The translations under genes and the position numbers were made by a program. A DNA stretch of 43,351 nucleotides from Lentisphaeria bacterium (GTDB lineage: Bacteria > Verrucomicrobiota > Lentisphaeria > Victivallales > Victivallaceae), in contig JAGBZM010000022.1 in NCBI GenBank assembly GCA_017628235.1, forward strand, positions 1-43,351. The letters run 5' to 3'. Positions 25,701-32,983 of the stretch are shown here, in pieces. The first letter of the stretch is position 1. Each line of letters starts with the position of its first letter. Below the pieces are notes generated by a model. The model was given only the letters and a program-made list of their open reading frames with translations, did not search any database and was not told the DNA's origin.

Positions 25701-25762
25701 CCTCCACCAAAGAATACTGCATGGTCGAATCCGGTGTCAGTGATATCAAATTCACCGTCTGA
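22712..25762 (+). CDS. GH106-like glycoside hydrolase (putative alpha-L-rhamnosidase)
   Basis: A 1016-residue protein resembling GH106 enzymes. The N-terminal TIM-barrel region starts with PFWSWNADLKPEELRRQIRLM, then HQAGLGGFFMHARGGLETAY, LYDENGWPSGFAGG and FTDEPQLSR, all typical of this group. GHHVLEEVF and MTESFACSGWACNFSGMRW lie further along the barrel. The C-terminal half is beta-rich and contains carbohydrate-binding, jelly-roll-like segments. There is no signal peptide, so it is probably cytoplasmic, acting on imported oligosaccharides, unless an unusual route exports it. RhaA in the same window supports rhamnose as the product, but homologous enzymes of uncertain specificity exist. 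It is followed by a weak hairpin at 25786-25802 and a strong shared terminator. Confidence 0.68.
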   Translation: MIEQLPEPSMHFRPSPFWSWNADLKPEELRRQIRLMHQAGLGGFFMHARGGLETAYLSKEWMDCVIASLDEAGKLGMDAWLYDENGWPSGFAGGLVNALGVDYQAKYLRSEIIDAGEAAGKENTIAFYSADGSCLLGRSLPEKCDAKVMRCYYELNPYYVDNLNAEVVAEFLRVTHQHYYQNLPPQLLKHLRGVFTDEPQLSRNGVVWSFVLEEEYRKKYNCELLEYLPGLLHETVDCSQTRVRFWKLCSELFSQAFMKQVKSWCQEHNWELTGHHVLEEVFSHQISSNGSVMPQYRYYTLPGVDHLGRTAPSDLAAVQLWSVGEQYGMKQLMTESFACSGWACNFSGMRWIYQRQLAHGINYLCQHLQSYSLRGARKRDYPLSSFYHQPWWEDYKILNDYFSRTGMLLAEGKCQVSTLVIHPISSLWKLYTGNDAQLQHGLFQKTADTITSELDRHFIPHHYADEIIVDECGSVDNGRFIIGNCAYDRVIIPQITNISEKILDLLKQFHRAGGTVLRVRTADILPEFTVDGVPADAADMEFINSLPGFDSERAAAEYVAGCTEKSIAVTENGVPVSMICGSWRDIELSGCRGRFYYLVNTSQNAGCQVEIKLMHPGKVVIIDQYDGKFYRPDNISVNAGEITLPYSFAAADALMLFVSDDLEPEKLPEFKRFAPNRTAIRLLPETSWQISQIEENILTLDFCRFRVDNGDWQYANAIDVQSRLLQMEKDCDLELEYEFTIDEDFDFDTGLFMVIESPDKFTFALNGREFTTDKCGYLFDKAFERIRLPENLIPGRNVISMKLRFSQTQETYETLRKAREFESERNKLTFQTEIESIYLAGNFSVRHNGKSILLERNAMRLQGSFSLGAPLYCDRINCQDLLNNGMPFFAGKITLKNMFTLTPDEVDKINFFSCKLQGANSLKLRLNGQDCGGAFWEPFALNVRGKLQPGINVIEMELTFSLRNMLGPHHLLAGEPLGVGPTSFFLEPNCLGVPGLPSTKEYCMVESGVSDIKFTV

Positions 25763-25833
25763 CAAGCTGCAGCTGCCGTTGCAGAACCGGCCCCGATCCG
25801 GTATTTTTCCATCGGAAAAGTCCCGTGAACAGA

Positions 25834-25870
25834 CAAAAAAAGAGACCCTGAAAAACGGGTCTCTTTTTTT
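25834..25870. terminator. Bidirectional intrinsic terminator between the GH106-like gene and rpsU
   Basis: AGAGACCC at 25841-25848 pairs with GGGTCTCT at 25857-25864 around an eight-base loop. A's flank the left side (25835-25840) and T's the right (25864-25870). The A-run becomes a T-run on the other strand, so the structure can stop both the plus-strand hydrolase transcript and the minus-strand rpsU transcript. Confidence 0.9.
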
Positions 25871-25880
25871 ACTTCTGCGA

Positions 25881-26048
25881 TCAGTGACGACGCTGTTTGG
25901 CTTCGCGGCGTTTGATTTCGCTCGGTTTTTCATAGTGCCGGCGGTTACGCAGTTCTTTGAGGGTTCCCTCCTTGTCAAGCTTCTTTTTCAGCCGACGCAG
26001 AGCGCGGTCGATGACCTCACCTTTTTTAACGCGGACTTCGGTATGCAT
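25881..26048 (-). CDS. rpsU: 30S ribosomal protein S21
   Basis: A 55-residue basic protein read directly from the minus strand: it begins [20 protein letters not shown] and ends [12 protein letters not shown]. The VRVKKGE start, the [14 protein letters not shown] segment and RRHYEKPSE are the conserved S21 pattern. Length is typical for the short form of bS21. S21 joins the 30S platform near the 3' end of 16S rRNA and helps mRNA binding. A strong AGGGGGTGA Shine-Dalgarno stands before the ATG. It is separated from thiamine pyrophosphokinase by 69 bases, and the bidirectional terminator follows the stop by about ten bases. It may be the end of the long pseudopilin-thiN transcript or have its own promoter. 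Confidence 0.95.
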   Translation of the reverse strand: MHTEVRVKKGEVIDRALRRLKKKLDKEGTLKELRNRRHYEKPSEIKRREAKQRRH

Positions 26049-26117
26049 AGGATTCACCCCCTTTCAAAATTTTTTACAGTTACACACAATATTTTTTAAT
26101 ATACAGCAGAAACGGCG

Positions 26118-26753
26118 TTAATTCAAGTCGGCATACTTAAAAAAGAGCAAAATAGGCGTATCCCGGTCACTTTGCAGAGTAAACGGCGAAACGGAAACCT
26201 CGTTGAGCGTACCGGAATACCACCAGGCAAGACGCAGATTTTTCAGCGGATACTTCAATCCGGTGGAACTCAAGGCCGCTCCGGGGTCAAACGAAAATAT
26301 TGACACCTGACTGCCCGGAGGTGCGGAAAAACTCCCCTGCCCGGAAAAGCTGCAGAAATATCCGGTTTCCGTATAAAGACGGCACTCCGGAAAAGCTGAA
26401 AAAAGTTCAGCGAATTGTCCGAGATTTCCCAGAAAGTGATCTTCCCGCGCTCCGGCTGCCCCGAGAATAGCGGAAACAGTAAAACCTTTTTCCCGGCAGA
26501 AACGGAAACTTTTGGCCAGATCGTTGGTCTCCTGCTCAAAAAATTTCACCGCCCGATCAGCAAAACGGCTGCGGGTTTCCGGCGAAACACTGTCCAGATC
26601 CCCAACTATCCAATCCGGTTCCCTACCGAAAGCCAGCAATTTATCTGCCGCACCGTCGCAGCAAACCACGCATTTGGCTTTTTCAAGCATTTCAAGCAAT
26701 TGCGGACGGCGGGGAAATTCGCCGTCCGCAAGGATGATGATTTCATCTGTCAT
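26118..26753 (-). CDS. thiN: Thiamine pyrophosphokinase
   Basis: A 211-residue enzyme transferring pyrophosphate from ATP to thiamine to make ThDP. The catalytic N-terminal domain has CDGAADKLLAFGREPDWIVGDLDS (split around residues 32-55), with DGAAD and GDLDS as metal/ATP motifs, then QETNDLAKSF (thiamine/ATP contact) and LGAAGAREDHFLGN. The C-terminal thiamine-binding beta-sandwich has a shorter but recognisable SIFSF region and STGLKYPL. It lies six bases after the giant cassette A protein on the same strand, so it is likely co-transcribed with the pseudopilin cassette. No TPP riboswitch is visible because there is no leader. Confidence 0.9.
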   Translation of the reverse strand: MTDEIIILADGEFPRRPQLLEMLEKAKCVVCCDGAADKLLAFGREPDWIVGDLDSVSPETRSRFADRAVKFFEQETNDLAKSFRFCREKGFTVSAILGAAGAREDHFLGNLGQFAELFSAFPECRLYTETGYFCSFSGQGSFSAPPGSQVSIFSFDPGAALSSTGLKYPLKNLRLAWWYSGTLNEVSVSPFTLQSDRDTPILLFFKYADLN

Positions 26754-26759
26754 GTTTTA

Positions 26760-29700
26760 TCAAAGATAGGTAATCCGGTTGATTACCATCCTCCCTTTAT
26801 CGTTGATATAAAGCCGGACAAACATTTTTACTTCTCCGGTGATCTCATCAAAGTAGATATTTTTACCCGGATCACTGTTATGTTCCAGATAATCGAATTT
26901 ACCGTACTTGCACTCCTTGGTGGCCACACCGTCATCATCGACAGTAATTCCGCTGCCGGCAGGGATCGTATAATCACCCTTATCATCCGGATCAAACAAC
27001 CGCACCTGCGTGCCTGCCACATCTTTGATACTCTGCGCTACGACCATCATATTGATGACCGAGGGGGTATTGGATGTGGCACAAATCAGATTGATCGTCT
27101 TGCCGATGATCTCCTCCTGGGCGGCATCAGTGGTTTGGGTATTTCCGATATCCGCATGGAAAGCATTTTCCAGAGAGTAAGTCGTGCCGTAATTCAGAAA
27201 ACCGAGTTTACCGCTATAGTTACTCTCTTTGGCACTGCCAGCAAAATTTGTTTTGATCGTTGTGATATGATCTGCATCTATCAAAGTCGAACCGGCGGTA
27301 TTTTCTGCGGGGAACTTACCATCACTCTGCCGGGTGGAATTGGCGATAAAAATTGCCGGATCTTCTCCGTAACGGATGTTGCGGAAAAGGGCAGCCAAAA
27401 TTTCCGGATCTCTTGCCGAATCATAATTCGGTGCCGCAGGACGGAGCAGATTGACATTTATTTTACCGTAAGTATGGATCTTCCCGGTCATTTTGATCTG
27501 TTCGAAAACAGCACCATCCCCCTGCAAATATGTACTTCCCTCTTTGTCCCAATTATCTTCATTGGAAGCAAAATCTTTATATCCGGCTGTTTTGATATTG
27601 ATGGTCTGCCACTTGACTCCGCGATGGATGAAACCGATCTCCCAGGGACTCATCATTGGCGCATTGCGGATGACGGCGGTGGAAATATGTTTGTCTTTGC
27701 CGCTGCCGGTATAGGCCGGTTCGGTGGCCAGCTCTTCATCGCAATCATTCCGCCCGGTATTTACACCAGCCGGATCAAACGGATTCTGCGAAGTGAAACT
27801 CATATTGCCGCTTTCTTTATTGACTTTGCCGGCTAGAGTTCCGGATTCATCAACCACATCCATCACCGCACCCCCCTTAACCTCCGTCGGATCAGCCGCA
27901 TTGACAACTGCGGCATACTTTGCATCAAACTCCCAATCGTCCGGATTAAGATTCTGCCGGGGGTCATAATTGCAGAAAGTTCCCAATGCGATCGCCATCG
28001 TCTTGTCTGTGCCGAATGTAAATGTTTGATCGACATTCCACTCCCGCGCAGCACTTCCGGCACCAGACAGTCTGACATAATCTATACCTATTCTGTCACC
28101 GGCAGCCGCACCGGACGGCAAATTCAATTTATTGGTCAATTTGGCACTCAGCACGGCTCTTTGCGGATTTGCCGAAACATGTGTTACCTTGATTTCATCA
28201 ACGATCACCGCTTCCACACCGGTGATCTTTTTGCTTCCCTCCTTGGCCGAAGCAAAATCAGTCGGCAAATTTCCGGAGTCAACTTTATCCAGAATATCAA
28301 CTCCTATTTTCAATTCAGCGATATCGGTATCTCCGGTAGAATTATATGTTTTCAGGGAAACTTTGCCGGACTCATTTTTCTGCCATTTATCTTTGGCAAA
28401 ACTGAATGGATAAGGCTTTGCGCCATCGGTATTTCCCAATTCATCACCGGGGAAGTCCACATACGCCTCACTTCCGGCAGTATGTGCCAACTCTCCATCA
28501 TTCAAAGATGCCGACAAAATTTGTCCTTTCAGAGCCGAAAGATCAGTCGCTCCGACAGTAGAAAAACTATTCAAAGTAATTTTCAATTCCCCGACAGTTC
28601 CCGTTTTCGTAACATCTTCCATCTCCGGATTGCCATCAGCATCGACAACTTTTTTTCCTGAGGCATCCGTTTTCTGTTCACTGACGTCATATTCAAATTT
28701 GATATTTTTCAATTTGATTACAGTAATTTCCATTCTGGCCGAAAGCGCACCGAAATCCACCATTGCCTGAACATCTGAATAGCCGCCATCACTTGCATCA
28801 AACGGATAGATGTTGGCCAATTTGACCATCGGTGCAATATTCAACAGAAAATTATTCCCATTGACCGGGGTGGTCAAAGTTCCATTCGCATCCGGGGAAA
28901 CGGTGTCATCCAACGTCAATTGCGCCTCTCCATCAGTTCCGGCCCCGGTGATTTTGAAAAGGGCACCGATTTCACAAAGATACGGTGTTTTTTCGTTGCC
29001 GGTAAAAGTCGGATGAGTGTAAGTCAATACCCCACCGGCATCAGCGACCGGAACATCAAGCCATTTTTTGGCCTCAACATCCGAAGTGGGTATGCCGTCG
29101 GCATCGCAGTAATCGTTGAAATTTGCCGCGATCTGTTTACGCAGAGTTCCCAAATCAGTGAATGTACCTTTATCATTTCCAATACGGCGCAGGACCGGCA
29201 AACCATTGGTATCGCCATCTTTTGCATATTCACCGTCATCGGTGATCCCGCCTTCATACAACAGACTGTCCTGAGTCAGCAGTTTGATGGATTCAAAACT
29301 GTTGACCTTACCGCTTTCGCCGGCGACAGTCGTATCGATCCCCAGCCGGGCGTACCATTGGTCGGCATTATTATCGACATCATACGCTTCGCGCCAACCA
29401 TTTTCTCCGGTATTGCCAGCATTCCAATCCGACGTGTTGTATTCACCCAATTCAGAAATATTGAACCGCAGCAGGGAATCCCCGCCGTCTGCATAGGTTT
29501 CCGCCGCGATCCGGGATGGATCAGCAACCGTTTTATTCTTTTCAAAATCCGGGATGAACCATTTTTCCACCCACCGCTGTGTTTCAGCGGTTCCGGGCGT
29601 TGAAGTCACATTATAGATATTCTGATAGTCCATCATCGTACTTGCGGTTGTCTGCAATTGAGTTGCAACATTGGTAAACAACACATGTGCCGGATTCCAG

Positions 29701-30398
29701 GCATCGGACACACCGGAAAAATCACCGAGAAAAACTTCATCGATCTCTCTGCCCCAACGGTTTTCTGACGGAACAAAAACATCACCGTCATTAGCAGCTT
29801 TATCCAGTGCCAGGTGTCCGCGCATAAAGACCGGAGCAAGCAGCTGCGCCGGAGAACCGATCACCTGCCACGCCGCCCGGCCGATCAGACGGCGGGAAGT
29901 TTCTCCCGAAGCCGGATCCTGTTTGCCATTGGTAAAGAAAACCCACCGCCCCGGCCAATCGTTGCAGAACTGCTGATTGAATCTCACCGCAGTACGGGCC
30001 GAAATCACCGAACTGTTTGCCGGAGCCTGGAGAACAGAATCTGCCCCTTTCAATGCATCATTATATTCGTTGGCCCCGCCGGCCGCAGCGTTACCGTCGT
30101 TGTCATAAGCCGCAAAACTGTAAATCCCGTCGAAGCTTTCCGGGAACTTTTTATTCGGATCACTTTTCGCATATTGATGAGCATAAATCATCAATGAACT
30201 TGCCGCCCGGCTCACCGCCGACAACGCAAACATCCGCGAACGCGAACGCGAACTGTTGTTTTCCGCGACCTGCCGGTAATTGACCGCATTGCCGACAAAT
30301 GCCATACCGATCATCAGCAGCAGTGCCAGCAAACCGATGGCAAAGACCAGAGCCATACCGCTTTCAGAATTTCTTTTTTGAGGAGTATATTTCATCAT
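26760..30398 (-). CDS. Verru_Chthon cassette A-like giant pseudopilin-associated protein
   Basis: A 1212-residue exported protein. The start MMKYTPQKRNSESGMALVFAIGLLALLLMIGMAF is a PilX/GspK-like N-terminus: a basic leader, a Gly-Met cleavage-like site at about 14-15, then a hydrophobic helix lacking the pilin Glu5. A helical N-region follows (RSRSRMFALSAVSRAASSLM). The remaining ~1100 residues are Asp/Asn/Gly/Thr-rich and look beta-structured and surface-like. It overlaps the stop of the cassette C gene by four bases and is preceded by B and D, the order reported for Verru_Chthon A-D cassettes in Verrucomicrobia. In GspK/PilX such proteins cap or prime the pilus tip. The size suggests an adhesive or secreted tip protein, which is inference. 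Confidence 0.75.
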   Translation of the reverse strand: MMKYTPQKRNSESGMALVFAIGLLALLLMIGMAFVGNAVNYRQVAENNSSRSRSRMFALSAVSRAASSLMIYAHQYAKSDPNKKFPESFDGIYSFAAYDNDGNAAAGGANEYNDALKGADSVLQAPANSSVISARTAVRFNQQFCNDWPGRWVFFTNGKQDPASGETSRRLIGRAAWQVIGSPAQLLAPVFMRGHLALDKAANDGDVFVPSENRWGREIDEVFLGDFSGVSDAWNPAHVLFTNVATQLQTTASTMMDYQNIYNVTSTPGTAETQRWVEKWFIPDFEKNKTVADPSRIAAETYADGGDSLLRFNISELGEYNTSDWNAGNTGENGWREAYDVDNNADQWYARLGIDTTVAGESGKVNSFESIKLLTQDSLLYEGGITDDGEYAKDGDTNGLPVLRRIGNDKGTFTDLGTLRKQIAANFNDYCDADGIPTSDVEAKKWLDVPVADAGGVLTYTHPTFTGNEKTPYLCEIGALFKITGAGTDGEAQLTLDDTVSPDANGTLTTPVNGNNFLLNIAPMVKLANIYPFDASDGGYSDVQAMVDFGALSARMEITVIKLKNIKFEYDVSEQKTDASGKKVVDADGNPEMEDVTKTGTVGELKITLNSFSTVGATDLSALKGQILSASLNDGELAHTAGSEAYVDFPGDELGNTDGAKPYPFSFAKDKWQKNESGKVSLKTYNSTGDTDIAELKIGVDILDKVDSGNLPTDFASAKEGSKKITGVEAVIVDEIKVTHVSANPQRAVLSAKLTNKLNLPSGAAAGDRIGIDYVRLSGAGSAAREWNVDQTFTFGTDKTMAIALGTFCNYDPRQNLNPDDWEFDAKYAAVVNAADPTEVKGGAVMDVVDESGTLAGKVNKESGNMSFTSQNPFDPAGVNTGRNDCDEELATEPAYTGSGKDKHISTAVIRNAPMMSPWEIGFIHRGVKWQTINIKTAGYKDFASNEDNWDKEGSTYLQGDGAVFEQIKMTGKIHTYGKINVNLLRPAAPNYDSARDPEILAALFRNIRYGEDPAIFIANSTRQSDGKFPAENTAGSTLIDADHITTIKTNFAGSAKESNYSGKLGFLNYGTTYSLENAFHADIGNTQTTDAAQEEIIGKTINLICATSNTPSVINMMVVAQSIKDVAGTQVRLFDPDDKGDYTIPAGSGITVDDDGVATKECKYGKFDYLEHNSDPGKNIYFDEITGEVKMFVRLYINDKGRMVINRITYL

Positions 30399-31261
30399 TC
30401 ACTTCCTTTCTTTCCCAGCAGTACTGCCCGGCGGAATGTATAACCATGTTCCAGAAAGATATCATTTTTTTTGCTTGAATCCGTTTCCTCTTTCCACTTC
30501 AGGAAGCTTTCCCGGCTGTCAAGCATTTTCAACTCGATCTCCACCAGATACGGTGCCGCATGAGCTGTACCGGTTTTCGGATCAGGATCCAAACGGTTTT
30601 TGCTGGCATCCCCCGGATCATCCGGATCTTCCAGAGCCACATAACGGGTGAACTTCAAATCGATCACATTTTCACAGATATCCACTGCCGCCGCCCGGGT
30701 TTTCGTGCCTTCGACCGTCGGATCATCCTTAAAATCAGCAGCATCAAACGCCTTGAACACCTCTTGCAAATGATCCACCGCCTGATCCACCGATTTTATC
30801 TTCCGGTTGCGCCGGGCAGTTTCATTGTAAGAGGGAAAAAGCTGACCGAAAAAGTTTTTGCTTTTCTCGTTCTGCCCGGTGTATTTTATCATCTGCAGAT
30901 TACCGGCATATTCCGATGACCCCTCCGGATCTACCAGCCGGAATTTGACAAAATGCCGATAGTGACCACCATCGCCCATTGCCACACTGCTGACAAACCA
31001 GATCGACTTTTCCGTGATTTCAAAAGGATACTGATTGGCATAGGAGCTGTCCTCAATATAGGTCAATGTCTGCATCCGGGAAGCCAGAAATTCCATCGCC
31101 GTCCGCGCGGAAGCAAAGGTATCGGTCTTCTGCTCACTGCGCAGCCACATCTGCTGCGCTCCGGAAAACAACCGCAGAGAGACCACCAGCAGTATACTGA
31201 ATACCGCCATCGCCGCCAGCAATTCAATCAGAGTGAATGTGTGTCTGCTGTATTTTTTCAC
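30395..31261 (-). CDS. Pseudopilin, PilW/GspJ-like (Verru_Chthon cassette C)
   Basis: A 288-residue type IV pilin-like protein. From the GTG at 31261 the leader reads MKKYSRHT, then FTLIELLAAMAVFSILLVVSLRLFSG, with Glu at the fifth position of the mature form. The residue before the cleavage site is Thr, not the usual Gly. The C-terminal domain begins FASARTAMEFLASRMQT, matching PilW/GspJ-like proteins. I chose GTG 31261 because an AGGGGGG run lies just before it and the leader has the normal short length; the frame is open to ATG 31279. The four-base overlap with the giant A gene and the nearby B gene show one operon. The partner proteins and a promoter at 32763-32791 support a pseudopilus-assembly role. 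Confidence 0.82.
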   Translation of the reverse strand: MKKYSRHTFTLIELLAAMAVFSILLVVSLRLFSGAQQMWLRSEQKTDTFASARTAMEFLASRMQTLTYIEDSSYANQYPFEITEKSIWFVSSVAMGDGGHYRHFVKFRLVDPEGSSEYAGNLQMIKYTGQNEKSKNFFGQLFPSYNETARRNRKIKSVDQAVDHLQEVFKAFDAADFKDDPTVEGTKTRAAAVDICENVIDLKFTRYVALEDPDDPGDASKNRLDPDPKTGTAHAAPYLVEIELKMLDSRESFLKWKEETDSSKKNDIFLEHGYTFRRAVLLGKKGSE

Positions 31262-31275
31262 GGTCGCCCCCCTCA

Positions 31276-31950
31276 TCATATTTTCAATTCAAAACGTTCA
31301 TTGTAGATCTCAAACCGGAAGTAGGATTTTTCCCGTTCCGCATACGGCAAATCGGCCGGATAACTTATTTCCATAACCAGCGGCAGAATAAAATTTTCAA
31401 ACTCCAATTTTCTCACATTCCCGGGATCGCTGCCGGAACTGCCCTTGTCTGAAAGCGAATTATAATTTTCTTCCTCTCCCCACCTGATCGGCACAAAGAG
31501 TTCTTTTCCGAAATCACTGCCATCCTCTTTGTACACCGCGACAACCGCAGAAAAGTCCACATAATGATTCCCTTTAGGCCCGGAAACCTGCCGGACCATA
31601 TAGAGCCCATTCGAATCTTTGTGCAATGTCCAGGGATCATCCCCATCCAAACCGTTATCCCAGCTGGTTGTCGGATCTTTGATCTCATTGCTTGTATTTT
31701 CCAGTTCTGAGCGCAACGGAAAACTTGCCAGCACATCGGACCGGAAACCATCGGTATAAACTGACAAGGCACTTTCAGCCCGGATCTTGGAAAAGACCAG
31801 TTCCGCCAGATCAGCGATGCTGTTTTCCGCCATCGCGCTGCGGTGATTGCTCAAACCCGCCGGAAAAAGCACAAAGACACTGGCCATGCCGACCGACAGA
31901 ATGACCACCGCCAGCATGATCTCAACCATATTGAAACGGAATTTTTTCAT
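31276..31950 (-). CDS. Pseudopilin, PilV/GspI-like (Verru_Chthon cassette B)
   Basis: A 224-residue pseudopilin. From ATG 31950 it reads MKKFRFN followed by MVEIMLAVVILSVGMASVFVLFPAGLSN, a PilV/GspI-like N-terminus with M at the first mature position and E at the third, or fifth if cleaved two residues earlier. The residue before the cleavage is Asn, again not Gly. HRSAMAENSIADLAELVFSKIRAES is the helical continuation common to this group. ATG 31950 is one base after the stop of cassette D, and the frame upstream is only the tail of D. Its end overlaps the longer reading of cassette C; with GTG 31261 the genes are 14 bases apart. It likely forms part of the tip complex with C, D and A. Confidence 0.8.
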   Translation of the reverse strand: MKKFRFNMVEIMLAVVILSVGMASVFVLFPAGLSNHRSAMAENSIADLAELVFSKIRAESALSVYTDGFRSDVLASFPLRSELENTSNEIKDPTTSWDNGLDGDDPWTLHKDSNGLYMVRQVSGPKGNHYVDFSAVVAVYKEDGSDFGKELFVPIRWGEEENYNSLSDKGSSGSDPGNVRKLEFENFILPLVMEISYPADLPYAEREKSYFRFEIYNERFELKI

Positions 31951-31951
31951 C

Positions 31952-32725
31952 TTATTCACCGCCGCTTCCTCCTGTATTATCCGCTTCGCCATCCTCCATC
32001 GGCAGATAAGAGACCTTGCCGGTAATGGGGTTGAGCTTCAGCACCACAAAGTTATCCTCATTGGCATATTCATACTGACCGTCATTTATTCTTGCTTCGG
32101 TAAAAAACAGCAGCATCGGCGTGTCGCTGTTGGAAAAACCGCCGAAAGGAGAAAAAATGATCCCCCGCCAGTTATCACACTCTCCTTCTGCATTTGCGGT
32201 TCCCAAAGCCTTAATGTCAGCATCTTTGGAGTCTTTGGCATAAATAACATCCAAACATTCGTAACCGGCAACGGCTTTGGTCGTGGCGGTTTCGATCCCG
32301 GCCTTTGAAAGCGGCATGAATTTTCCGGAAGTTTCATCCTGCCAGTTTTTATGTCTCGCACAAGCCGCCAGCATCGCACCATCCGGCATATTGCTCCACA
32401 CCGAACCGGGAACCCAACTGATAAATGTACCGTCTTTTTTGACATAAGCCAAACGGTAACCGCCATTAACAAAACTTTGCAGGTTGTCTGCCGTGATCTC
32501 ATCGTAATTCGTCGGCATGATCATCGCCACATATTTGCGCGAAGATATCGCTTTAGCCTGCGCCACCTCCATGCCGGTTTTGAAATTTGAAGCCATCTGA
32601 TCGACCTTGTTGCCGGACATCAAACGGCTGAATGCCGGAGCAAAAATACCGATCAAAAGAGCCGTAATACCGATCACAGCGAGCAATTCGATCAATGTAA
32701 AGGAGTTTTTCCTGTATTTTTTCAT
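31952..32725 (-). CDS. Pseudopilin, GspH/FimT-like (Verru_Chthon cassette D)
   Basis: A 257-residue pseudopilin. From ATG 32725 it begins MKKYRKNS then FTLIELLAVIGITALLIGIFAPAFSRLMSG, with Ser before the cleavage and Glu at mature position five. The next helix (MASNFKTGMEVAQAKAISSRKYVAMIM) is typical of GspH/FimT. ATG 32725 is preferred over the open frame to 32836 for three reasons: it has a GGGAGG site before it, it gives a normal leader, and the predicted promoter at 32763-32791 would put transcription start near 32756, downstream of the longer start. It is the first gene of the D-B-C-A-thiN series. The C-terminal domain is larger than usual for GspH and may carry a surface fold. Confidence 0.83.
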   Translation of the reverse strand: MKKYRKNSFTLIELLAVIGITALLIGIFAPAFSRLMSGNKVDQMASNFKTGMEVAQAKAISSRKYVAMIMPTNYDEITADNLQSFVNGGYRLAYVKKDGTFISWVPGSVWSNMPDGAMLAACARHKNWQDETSGKFMPLSKAGIETATTKAVAGYECLDVIYAKDSKDADIKALGTANAEGECDNWRGIIFSPFGGFSNSDTPMLLFFTEARINDGQYEYANEDNFVVLKLNPITGKVSYLPMEDGEADNTGGSGGE

Positions 32726-32762
32726 TGCACTGCCTCCCGTAATATTCCACACTGCCGGAGAT

Positions 32763-32791
32763 ACTATAGACTGCGTTTTCAGATTTTTCAA
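32763..32791 (-). promoter_or_regulatory. Sigma70-type promoter of the pseudopilin cassette
   Basis: On the minus strand TTGAAA (32791-32786) and TATAGT (32768-32763) are exactly 17 bases apart. Expected transcription begins near 32756, about 30 bases before the chosen start of cassette D. This also argues against the longer reading of that gene. Confidence 0.65.
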
Positions 32792-32983
32792 CAGGAAATC
32801 CCCCTGAATCCCCAAAAAAAAACAGATTTTTTTCATATTTCCTCCGATTCATTCCTGTTTCAAGCGGTAAACCCCGGAAAGAGTTTGACAATAAAATCAT
32901 GGCGGCAACTTGTAATTTGGCAAATTGCGGTGTAATTTATAGTTGACAGCATAAGTAATTAATATATTGGAGAAATTCTGACA

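Noticed and set aside
26415-27836. A 473-codon plus-strand open frame opposite thiN and the giant cassette A gene
   Set aside because: The minus strand holds thiN with intact DGAAD and GDLDS motifs and the pseudopilin-associated A gene. The plus frame has no recognisable domain and crosses both.
32885-32968. Promoters for the UXS gene built on TTGACA at 32885 or 32943
   Set aside because: The -10-like hexamers lie 20 and 14 bases away, outside the normal spacer range, so no site could be named with confidence.
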